DNA of 64,000 nucleotides from Fibrobacter succinogenes (GTDB lineage: Bacteria; Fibrobacterota; Fibrobacteria; Fibrobacterales; Fibrobacteraceae), in assembly GCA_902776765.1 (NCBI GenBank), contig CACYRP010000006.1:1-64000 (forward strand). Direction: 5' to 3'. This document shows positions 57,238-64,000 of the stretch, piece after piece; the stretch's first letter is position 1, and each line of letters starts with the position of its first letter. The position numbers and the translations under genes were made by a program. The notes beneath the pieces were generated by a model. That model was not told the DNA's origin and ran no database searches. It worked only from the letters and a program-made list of their open reading frames with translations.

Positions 57238-58359
57238 ATGAATAAAATTGGTATTGCTCTTTGTGGTGTAGCCGGCGCTATCTTGAGTGGCTGCTTTGCC
57301 GCTCCGCAGATGCGAATGGACATCCCTATGGACTCCACGACCTATAATGGAATTACCTTCAAGTTGCATTCCATTGAAAAGGGTGACATGGGTGAACCGG
57401 TGCAGGTCGCCCCAAATCCGTCCGAAGGTAATTTGGCTGATTTGATGGTGGATTCCCTCCCTGACTTGGAATACAGAATTGGACCTCTGGATATGGTGCA
57501 GGTGGTTGTTTGGGAACATCCGGAACTGACTTCTCCTATGGGGCAATACCAACCGGCTGGTCAAAAGGTAACGACCGATGGTAAGCTTTTCTACCCGTAT
57601 GCGGGAGAAATCCAGGCCGCTGGTCTTACGGCTCAGGAACTCCGTGCCGAAATTACCAAGCGACTTTCGGACAAAATTCTTAACGATCCGCAGGTGGATG
57701 TCCGTGTGACAGGTTACCACAGTCGTAAGGCTTTTGTGACGGGTGCTGTGAACAGACCGGGCATTGTGAGATTTGATGAAAATCCGATGACGATTTCCGA
57801 TATGATTGCCAATGTGGGCGGCTTTAATGAAAAGGCTGATCCTTCTTTTGTGCAGCTCCGTCGCGGAGAGAAGGTCTATAACATTGACTATATCCGTGCG
57901 TTCAAGGAAAACATTGCCATTGACCGCATTCTTGTGAAGCCGGGTGACCAGCTTTTCGTTCCGATGAAAGCTGATATGGAACGAGATAGAAAGGTCTATG
58001 TTCTTGGCGAAGTGAACAGAACCAGTGTTGTTCGCATGGATAATTATTTGACGTTGGCCGAAGCCCTTGCTGCTTCGGGTGGTGTAAATGCGAATTACGC
58101 TTCTTCCTCGGATATCTATGTTATCAGAAATACTTCTGAAAATAAGATTGACATTTACCAGTTGAATGCGAAGAACGCTATGGCCCTTGCTATGGCCGAT
58201 CGCTTTGAATTGAGTCCGCGCGATATTGTGTACGTTGACGCTTCTGGTCTTGCAACCTGGAACCGTCTTCTTGGCTTGATAAAGCCGACAATGGACGCAG
58301 TTTATACTGGTACGAATATCCTTCAGAATGTTCAAGACATCCACAATACTGGATGGTAG
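57238..58359 (+). CDS. wza: Polysaccharide export outer-membrane lipoprotein (Wza-like)
   Basis: The 373-residue protein has lipobox LSGC (Cys19). The Poly_export domain (about residues 78-170: YRIGPLDMVQVVVWEHPELT, VTTDGKLFYPYAGEIQAAGL) is followed by two SLBB domains (KAFVTGAVNRPGIVRFDENP; KVYVLGEVNRTSVVRMDNYL). It forms the outer-membrane exit of capsule/exopolysaccharide. AAAGGAAACGT precedes the ATG. Operon with wzb and probably manC. Confidence 0.92.
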   Translation: MNKIGIALCGVAGAILSGCFAAPQMRMDIPMDSTTYNGITFKLHSIEKGDMGEPVQVAPNPSEGNLADLMVDSLPDLEYRIGPLDMVQVVVWEHPELTSPMGQYQPAGQKVTTDGKLFYPYAGEIQAAGLTAQELRAEITKRLSDKILNDPQVDVRVTGYHSRKAFVTGAVNRPGIVRFDENPMTISDMIANVGGFNEKADPSFVQLRRGEKVYNIDYIRAFKENIAIDRILVKPGDQLFVPMKADMERDRKVYVLGEVNRTSVVRMDNYLTLAEALAASGGVNANYASSSDIYVIRNTSENKIDIYQLNAKNAMALAMADRFELSPRDIVYVDASGLATWNRLLGLIKPTMDAVYTGTNILQNVQDIHNTGW

Positions 58360-58410
58360 TCTCCATCTCAAAAAGAGATCTGGCAACTAATATTTATCAG
58401 GGTTGTTAAA

Positions 58411-59790
58411 ATGATTAACTTAATCTTGTGCGGTGGTAGCGGTACGCGCTTGTGGCCGATTAGCCGCTCCCTTATGCCGAAACAGTTCGCCCGTCTTTTT
58501 GACGGTGCGTCCTTGTTCCAACGTACTGTAAAAACCAATTCTCGAATTTGTGAAGCGCAGTACATTGTCAGTAATGCAGACCAGTATTTTTTGGCAAAAG
58601 ATCAGCTCGAAGAAGTGGGTGCTGACAAGGCTCGCTTCCTCTTGGAACCGGTAGGTCGCAATACGGCTCCGGCAATTGCGCTTGCTTGCCTTGGCCTGAA
58701 TCCGGATGATATTGTTCTTGTGTCTCCTTCGGATCATGTGATTCGCAAGGCCGATGCTTACGAAGAATGTTTGCGCAAGGCTCAAGAATTTGCTGAAAAA
58801 GGCTTTTTGGTCACGTTTGGCATTACGCCGACGGGTCCGGAAACTGGTTACGGCTATATCGAAGCCGATGGCGAAGATGTCAAGCGCTTTGTGGAAAAGC
58901 CGGATCTAGAAACGGCAAAGAAGTATGTCGCTTCTGGAAGGTTCTTCTGGAATAGCGGTATCTTCTGCTTCAAGGCTTCGACATTCTTGAGTGAACTCGA
59001 AGTGTTCTCTCCGGATATTCTGAATGCGGCAAAGATTGCCTTTGCAAGCGCTAAAAAAGAAAACAAGGATTCGCTTATCCGTGTCAATCACGATGACATG
59101 ATGAACATTCCTTCGAATTCGATTGACTACGCTGTGATGGAAAAATCATCGAAGGTAAAGGTCGTTCCTAGTGATATCGGTTGGTCTGATCTTGGCGCTT
59201 TCGATTCCCTTTATGGTGAATTCGATCACGATGAAAATGGCAATAACATAAACGCAAAGCATTTGGGCATCGGTTCCAAAAACTCGCTTGTGCTCGGCGG
59301 TCAGCGCCAGATTTGCACAATTGATTTGGACAACATGCTCATTGTCGATACGCCGGATGCTCTCTTGGTCGCTCCGCTTGCAAGTAGCCAGAAGGTCAAG
59401 AAGGTGGTTGATGAACTTAAGGCTCGTGGCTCTGACTTGCCGACGGTTCCTCAGACTGTTAACCGCCCATGGGGTACGTACTCTGTGCTCGAATCGACCG
59501 ACCGTTACAAGATGAAGCGCATCGTGGTTCGTCCGGGCGAACGTCTCTCGTTGCAGAAGCATTTGCACCGTTCGGAACATTGGGTTGTTGTGAGCGGAAC
59601 CGCTACAGTGACTGTTGGCGATAAGGTGTTCTACGTGCGCCCGAATGAATCGACTTACATTCCGTCTGGAACGATTCATCGCTTGCAGAACGAAGGCAAG
59701 CTCCCGCTGGTGATCGTTGAAGTCCAGGTCGGCGAATATACCGGCGAAGACGACATCATCCGTGTGCAAGACGACTACAAGCGCTCGTAA
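58411..59790 (+). CDS. manC: Mannose-1-phosphate guanylyltransferase / mannose-6-phosphate isomerase
   Basis: The 459-residue protein has nucleotidyltransferase domain MINLILCGGSGTRLWPISRS, LLEPVGRNTAPAIALAC, SPSDHVI, FVEKPDLETA, FFWNSGIFCFKASTFL. A C-terminal cupin isomerase follows (NRPWGTYSVLESTDRYKMKR, RLSLQKHLHRSEHWVVVSGT, YIPSGTIHRLQNEGKLPLVI). It makes GDP-mannose for surface polysaccharide. Last gene of the wzb-wza-manC run. Confidence 0.95.
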   Translation: MINLILCGGSGTRLWPISRSLMPKQFARLFDGASLFQRTVKTNSRICEAQYIVSNADQYFLAKDQLEEVGADKARFLLEPVGRNTAPAIALACLGLNPDDIVLVSPSDHVIRKADAYEECLRKAQEFAEKGFLVTFGITPTGPETGYGYIEADGEDVKRFVEKPDLETAKKYVASGRFFWNSGIFCFKASTFLSELEVFSPDILNAAKIAFASAKKENKDSLIRVNHDDMMNIPSNSIDYAVMEKSSKVKVVPSDIGWSDLGAFDSLYGEFDHDENGNNINAKHLGIGSKNSLVLGGQRQICTIDLDNMLIVDTPDALLVAPLASSQKVKKVVDELKARGSDLPTVPQTVNRPWGTYSVLESTDRYKMKRIVVRPGERLSLQKHLHRSEHWVVVSGTATVTVGDKVFYVRPNESTYIPSGTIHRLQNEGKLPLVIVEVQVGEYTGEDDIIRVQDDYKRS

Positions 59791-59792
59791 TA

Positions 59793-59826
59793 CGTCATCC
59801 TGAACCCGTAAGGGTGAAGGATCCAG
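59793..59826. repeat. Dispersed intergenic repeat
   Basis: CGTCATCCTGAACCCGTAAG then GGTGAAGGATCCAG, of the GTCATCC family, three bases after the manC stop. Confidence 0.5.
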
Positions 59827-59849
59827 TGAAGGTCTTTTCGCATTTTCAT

Positions 59850-59878
59850 CCCGGCCATTGTGCCGGGTTTTCTTTTTA
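59850..59878 (+). terminator. Terminator of manC
   Basis: CCCGGC-CATTGT-GCCGGG followed by TTTTCTTTTT. Confidence 0.85.
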
Positions 59879-59883
59879 CAAAC

Positions 59884-59912
59884 AAAAAAAGACGGATTCA
59901 ATCCGCCTTTTT
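59884..59912. terminator. Bidirectional terminator between manC and pheS
   Basis: A7-GACGGAT-TCA-ATCCGCC-TTTTT. Best suited to end pheS transcription on the minus strand. A perfect 20-base palindrome TGCCAATGCTCGCATTGGCA lies further on at 59954-59973. Confidence 0.7.
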
Positions 59913-60032
59913 CTCTCGTCTTTGGGACAAGCCCCAAATGCTTGGCTCGGAAATGCCAATGCTCGCATTGGCACTTCTCTCGCCTTACGCATTTGTCGTC
60001 TGAAGCCGCAAAGCGGCGTTCTTTCGTCTAAC

Positions 60033-61055
60033 CTAGAACTGGCTCAAGAATCTCTGGTCGTTTGCCGTCAAAAGGCCGATTTCCGGAATCTCGTGGCGGA
60101 GCATGGCGATACGGTCGAGACCGAAGCCGAATGCAAAACCAGTGTACTTTTCGGAATCAATGCCGCAGTTCTTGAACACGTTCGGGTCCACAGAGCCGCA
60201 ACCACCGATTTCCATCCAGCCGGTGCCCTTGCAACGGCGGCAGCCCTTGCCACCGCAGAACACGCAGCTCACGTCCATTTCTGCAGACGGTTCCGTGAAC
60301 GGGAAGAAGCTCGGACGGAAGCGCGTCTTGACGCCTGCGCCAAAGAGTTTGTTCATAAACACCTGGAGCACGCCCTTGAGGTCGGCGAAGCTGATGTTTT
60401 CGTCAACGACAAGACCTTCGCACTGCTGGAACATCGGGGCGTGGGTGGCATCGTTATCGACGCGGAACACATGGCCCGGAGCAATCATGCGGAAAGGCGG
60501 CTTGTGCGTTTCCATGTAGTGGATCTGGGTGCCCGACGTGTGCGTGCGGAGCATGACCTTGTTATCGACGTAGAACGTGTCCTGCATGTCGCGGCTCGGA
60601 TGGTCGGGCGGAGTGTTGAGCGCTTCAAAGTTGTACCAATCCGTTTCGATATCGCGACCGAAATCTACATCAAAACCCATCTGTGCAAAGAAGTCGATGA
60701 TTTCTTCGCGAACGTCGTACAGCGGATGCGTAGAACCGGCGGCGATGCCTGCGCCCGGGAGCGTGATATCGACGGCGCCGCTGGCGAGCTTCTTTTGGAG
60801 AGCCGCTTCGTTGGCGGTTTCAATAGCTTTGTCGATTGCTTCGGAAACAGCAACCTTCAGTTCGTTCACGAGCTTGCCGTAAGCAGGGCGTTCTTCGGCG
60901 CTGAGCGAACCCATCTGCTTCATGAGGTCGGTGACGGCGCCTTTCTTGCCGAGGTACTTAACGCGAAGATTGTTTACAGCTTCTTGATTGGTGAGGTCCG
61001 TTTGTGCAAGTTCTGCATCAAAGGCCTGCTTGACATTGTTAATAGCTTCACTCAT
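60033..61055 (-). CDS. pheS: Phenylalanyl-tRNA synthetase alpha subunit
   Basis: The 340-residue protein starts MSEAINNVKQAFDAELAQTD, with an N-terminal coiled coil that binds tRNA-Phe. The class II core follows (HPLYDVREEIIDFFAQMGFD, MLRTHTSGTQIHYMETHKPP, VFRVDNDATHAPMFQQCEGL) with the Cys-rich VFCGGKGCRRCKGTGW and motif 3 FGFGLDRIAMLRHEIPEI. No Shine-Dalgarno: TAAATT is ten bases before the ATG, so the mRNA may be leaderless. pheT is not adjacent, which is unusual. Confidence 0.97.
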   Translation of the reverse strand: MSEAINNVKQAFDAELAQTDLTNQEAVNNLRVKYLGKKGAVTDLMKQMGSLSAEERPAYGKLVNELKVAVSEAIDKAIETANEAALQKKLASGAVDITLPGAGIAAGSTHPLYDVREEIIDFFAQMGFDVDFGRDIETDWYNFEALNTPPDHPSRDMQDTFYVDNKVMLRTHTSGTQIHYMETHKPPFRMIAPGHVFRVDNDATHAPMFQQCEGLVVDENISFADLKGVLQVFMNKLFGAGVKTRFRPSFFPFTEPSAEMDVSCVFCGGKGCRRCKGTGWMEIGGCGSVDPNVFKNCGIDSEKYTGFAFGFGLDRIAMLRHEIPEIGLLTANDQRFLSQF

Positions 61056-61131
61056 AGTACGGCGAAATTTAGAAAAATAGCGACTTTCTTGCACGTATTT
61101 TAGTAAAAAAAGTGCAAATACAGGCAATTGC

Positions 61132-61159
61132 TCGTCATCCTCGCGAAGGCGAGGATCTC
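61132..61159. repeat. Dispersed palindromic repeat
   Basis: CGTCATCCTCGCGAAGGCGA then GGATCTC. It forms a hairpin and ends at the stop codon of the second arsR-family gene. Confidence 0.55.
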
Positions 61160-61452
61160 TAAAAGTCTTCGTTGCAAATGTCGCCGAGCGCTGCCTGAAT
61201 GCCGAAAATCGAATCTGGATTCAGATTGTAGAATGTTTTTTGCCCCTCGCGGCGTGCAACCACGAACTTTCCGTCAACAAGAGCCTTCATGTCGTGCGAC
61301 AGCGTGGGTTGCGATACGCGGAACGTTTTTAGAATTTCGGTGGCGCACATTTCGCCATTGGCATTCGAAAGCAAATTGAGGATTTTAAGGCGCTTTGGTT
61401 CGGCAAGAACCTTGAGCATTTTTGCCGTTTTTTCATAATTGATTTTATTCAT
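61159..61452 (-). CDS. ArsR-family winged-helix repressor
   Basis: The 97-residue protein from MNKINYEKTAKMLKVLAEPK reads RLKILNLLSNANGEMCATEI, LKTFRVSQPTLSHDMKALVD, GKFVVARREGQKTFYNLNPD. The fold is ArsR; the metal-site Cys pair is not evident (single CATE cysteine and a C-terminal Cys), so the inducer is unknown. A perfect 20-bp palindrome is eight bases upstream of the ATG and should be its own operator. Confidence 0.88.
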   Translation of the reverse strand: MNKINYEKTAKMLKVLAEPKRLKILNLLSNANGEMCATEILKTFRVSQPTLSHDMKALVDGKFVVARREGQKTFYNLNPDSIFGIQAALGDICNEDF

Positions 61453-61460
61453 ATATATAA

Positions 61461-61480
61461 ATATAGAAATATTTCTATAT
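61461..61480. promoter_or_regulatory. Operator of the second ArsR-family gene
   Basis: ATATAGAAATATTTCTATAT, a perfect 20-bp palindrome, just before the gene on the minus strand. Confidence 0.7.
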
Positions 61481-61536
61481 AATAGCACGATAAAATTAAA
61501 AAATTTAACCCCTTGGGGCATAAACTTCTTGCATGC

Positions 61537-61565
61537 AAAAAAGCTCCCCGGTGGGGGGAGCTTTT
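61537..61565 (-). terminator. Terminator of the large secreted-protein gene
   Basis: AAAAAGCTCCCC-GGT-GGGGGGAGCTTTT. It ends the minus-strand gene whose stop is at 61585. Confidence 0.8.
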
Positions 61566-61584
61566 AAAAGTTTGTTATGGTCGA

Positions 61585-64000
61585 TTACCAGTTATGCTGA
61601 CAGTAGGCGCCGCTGCTTTGGTTGTGAACCCTGTTGCCACCGTTGCCGTCAGATCTGTATTTGTCTGGTGCATAGACCCTTATGGTTACTACGTTTTGTT
61701 GCTGGCACTTGTTATTTTCGCCATCGACAGTTTGATAACCTTGTTCTGCATAAATTTCGGTTTTTTTACCATCTACTTCAACCATACAGTTGTAGTAATC
61801 CCATTGTACTATAGGACATCTGCATATTAAACGTCCGTGATCTCCCGTACACTTGATTTTGTAAGTGCCTGTATTTAGGAATTGCTCAGTTCCATATGCA
61901 AGTGTATGGTCCACATCTTGGTTGCTTGCGTTGCTCTTGAACGTTACGTCAAAATCGCAGGCGCGAGTATTTCCATATCCATCTGTGACTTGGAATGTAT
62001 AATTTTTCGTGCCGGTGGCTCCAAGATCATAGAACCAGTGCTCGTTGTTTTCGTTTTTCTGTAAGCCTTCACTGTTGATTATTTTGTGTATGCATGGTTC
62101 TGCGCAATTATCAACTGTTGCGGATACGTTAATAATCTCATCCTGTGCCTGGTTGGTTATGGATGGGGTCAGGCATGTTACTGCTAATGGCGATGTTACT
62201 TCAAATGGCTTAGTACAAGAAGATTCTCCAATTGTTATGACATAATTGTAGTTACCAGCTTTTCCTGGAGTGTATGTGTAAGAAATGGTATTTTCCTTAC
62301 TAGAATTCGTTTCTCCATTGAGCACGTTTCCTAATGGATTGGTTACTGCAACGGTGTAGTTGTAGCTGACATTGCCTGAAGTGTTTATCTTAGCTATAAA
62401 CGTACCATCGCTGGTCACGCTACTTTCTGCGCAATTTACAGTAGGTATCTCTTCGCTTCCAGAGACTTTGAAATCTTTGGAACAACTTGGAGACCATGCG
62501 GAAATTAATGTATTTCCAAGCCAGGTTTCTACTTTGTAAGTGTAGTCACCACTTTCTTCTAGAATCTTGTTTGGACTGATGACTACTTCTTTGCCTAAAT
62601 CAGTGGTTCCCTCGCCTACAGTTTCGGAACCAAGGGTTACCTTGTAGTTTACAGTGAACTTGAGTTTATTTCCAGCAGGTCCTATTGCCTCTTGTCCAAA
62701 TTTGAAAGTAAATGGAGGTGCTGCTGAACCGAGCGGTATGTCCTGTTGATCTTCAGGAATACTACATGTGAGATCAGAGTTTACAGAGGCCCATTCACCT
62801 TTTACCGAGCATACGGACGTATTGTCTCCATTTGTGTAGGTAATCGTAAATGTGGGCAATTCTCCGGACATCCAGTTGAAGTATGTTCCTTGCTGATATG
62901 TCAAGACCGTGTTTTCACATTTGTTTTCAAAAGGAGTTATGTTGTTGTCGTCTGCTTCGAATTTACAGGTGGCATTTTGACTCTTTGGTCCTGCACCTGA
63001 GCCTAGTTTCAAGTCAATCTTCCATCCTGTGAGTGCTTGATTACCAACAGCCAAGCCACCACCCATTTGATATGTGGCTGCGATTTTACTACAGTCAAAT
63101 TCGAACTTGTAGGGGCATTTGTTTTCAATGCGAAGTTTTGTAAGGTTGATGTTTTCATCACTTGTGATGAATACTTTGGATACTTGCTGGGGGTCAAAAC
63201 CGATGGTGTTGGCTATTGCGTCTATGCTCAGTTCGGTCACTCCGGTTTTACTAATCGTTCTTGGTAAACTCTTCATGCCATTTGTTGATTGCAGTTGAAC
63301 TGTTATATTGGCATTCAGAGCTTCACCTGGACCGGCTATACCATTTTGTAAATCAACATGAAGAACGGAACCGCGCATATTGATGTAACGATTGTTGTTT
63401 TCAATCGTAAATTCAATAGTCTCGTCCTTAGAGATATATTGTGATTCATCAAAAACTTTGATTTCACTTGTACAGTTGTAAACGTCACCTACCCAGAATG
63501 CACCGCAACTGTAATAGTCTTGTGCTAAGTCGAGACTTGTTTGGTCACCGGGGCAAACTACTTTAACAGAGGCGTCTTTTGCCTTTGTGGTATTATAGAT
63601 AAGGTAGCCGTGTGCGCCTTCTTGAGAGAAGTGGTAGACGTTGCCGCTTAGTGCTGCGCCCATTTCTCCAGGCTGTCCGATTTCGCCACTGCCACAGTCT
63701 ATTGCTTGTGACGTTGTATTGTCGCAGCCGTTGTAGTGGTATTCTGTTGTACAGTTCTTTTCGGAGAACCAGCTTGACATAAGGACCTTGGGTGTTACAT
63801 CTTCGTCAAAAGGAACTGTTTCGCCGACGAAGTTATCTGCAAATGAACAAGAAACGGAAGGAATTTCCCAGCATACATCGTTGAACGACAGGGATTGCCA
63901 ACCATTATCGTAAAGCTTGAAACCTTGGTCGGCAAGGCTAAATCCTACATAAGTGTATATGTTTTCGTTAAGTCCATAATCTTTGACGCTAACCTCGCCT
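61585..64000 (-). CDS. Large secreted multidomain protein, N-terminus beyond the window
   Basis: The frame stays open to base 64000, so at least 804 residues are present and the true start lies outside. The internal Met at 63780 is not a good start. Seen from N to C: a Trp/Cys-containing region (SFNDVCWEIPSVSCSF; SEKNCTTEYHYNGCDN), a jelly-roll-like segment (YISKDETIEFTIENNNRYIN), then at least three Ig-like beta repeats (YKVTLGSETVGEGTTDLG; NTSGNVSYNYTVAVTNPLGN; ATVDNCAEPCIHKIINSEGL) and a C-terminal Cys-rich domain (CTGDHGRLICRCPIVQWDYY). Probably a cell-surface adhesin or fibre protein; no family named. Confidence 0.7.
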   Translation of the reverse strand, partial: GEVSVKDYGLNENIYTYVGFSLADQGFKLYDNGWQSLSFNDVCWEIPSVSCSFADNFVGETVPFDEDVTPKVLMSSWFSEKNCTTEYHYNGCDNTTSQAIDCGSGEIGQPGEMGAALSGNVYHFSQEGAHGYLIYNTTKAKDASVKVVCPGDQTSLDLAQDYYSCGAFWVGDVYNCTSEIKVFDESQYISKDETIEFTIENNNRYINMRGSVLHVDLQNGIAGPGEALNANITVQLQSTNGMKSLPRTISKTGVTELSIDAIANTIGFDPQQVSKVFITSDENINLTKLRIENKCPYKFEFDCSKIAATYQMGGGLAVGNQALTGWKIDLKLGSGAGPKSQNATCKFEADDNNITPFENKCENTVLTYQQGTYFNWMSGELPTFTITYTNGDNTSVCSVKGEWASVNSDLTCSIPEDQQDIPLGSAAPPFTFKFGQEAIGPAGNKLKFTVNYKVTLGSETVGEGTTDLGKEVVISPNKILEESGDYTYKVETWLGNTLISAWSPSCSKDFKVSGSEEIPTVNCAESSVTSDGTFIAKINTSGNVSYNYTVAVTNPLGNVLNGETNSSKENTISYTYTPGKAGNYNYVITIGESSCTKPFEVTSPLAVTCLTPSITNQAQDEIINVSATVDNCAEPCIHKIINSEGLQKNENNEHWFYDLGATGTKNYTFQVTDGYGNTRACDFDVTFKSNASNQDVDHTLAYGTEQFLNTGTYKIKCTGDHGRLICRCPIVQWDYYNCMVEVDGKKTEIYAEQGYQTVDGENNKCQQQNVVTIRVYAPDKYRSDGNGGNRVHNQSSGAYCQHNW

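Overview
The window looks like chromosome from a Fibrobacter-type bacterium (phylum Fibrobacterota). The evidence is secreted glycoside hydrolases, lipoproteins with long poly-serine linkers, two TIGR02147-type regulators, a PorV-like outer-membrane protein beside an FlgD-like-domain protein, and a moderate GC content with very AT-rich intergenic DNA. Nothing here looks like an insertion sequence, prophage or complete CRISPR locus.

Layout. 1-9,000: a tRNA-derived fragment overlapping the end of a glycogen synthase gene, envelope proteins (lipoprotein, porin-like barrel, LolA-like carrier), an FlgD-like/PorV-like pair and recF. 9,000-13,200: mscL, a DMT transporter, coaE, a DUF3392 membrane protein, a 27-residue membrane ORF and an internally duplicated protein. 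13,300-18,150: a 983-residue glycoside hydrolase, a lipoprotein-anchored barnase homologue and an AT-rich acyltransferase. 18,200-23,800: mixed small genes (TSCPD, vsr, zinc ribbon, BASS symporter, a SLOG/DprA-like protein behind a leader terminator, GNAT, a GyrI-like remnant, tRNA-Gly). 23,900-29,080: infC-rpmI-rplT, an M16 peptidase and maeB. 29,100-37,630: accessory secreted proteins and two consecutive TIGR02147-regulator/lipoprotein cassettes. 37,690-46,800: GH5 cellulase, polA, a 38-bp palindrome array, a zinc-ribbon protein, nnrE-nnrD fusion and a barrel protein. 46,900-52,400: an ArsR/Cu-Zn exporter operon, a barrel protein and a Ski2-like helicase. 52,400-59,800: rmlA, rmlB, rmlC, wzb, wza and manC, which supply dTDP- and GDP-sugar precursors and export parts for surface polysaccharide. 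59,800-64,000: pheS, a second ArsR regulator and the C-terminal part of a large secreted protein that runs off the window.

Most notable points. (1) The two TIGR02147 cassettes have the same promoter/operator geometry (palindrome, about 72 bp, then a half-site 4 bp upstream of the -35) but different operator sequences, as expected for insulated paralogous regulators. (2) Three 38-bp palindromes sit exactly 95 bp apart with unrelated 57-bp spacers upstream of polA. (3) Degenerate 7-bp-period arrays abut or contain several stop codons. (4) A dispersed repeat shared with an intergenic site lies in frame inside polA. (5) There are two candidate regulatory RNAs, at about 9,130-9,380 and 21,120-21,190. 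(6) Several genes without a Shine-Dalgarno have a -10-like box 6-10 nt before the start codon and look leaderless.

All function calls are from reading the sequence only; no database search was run.
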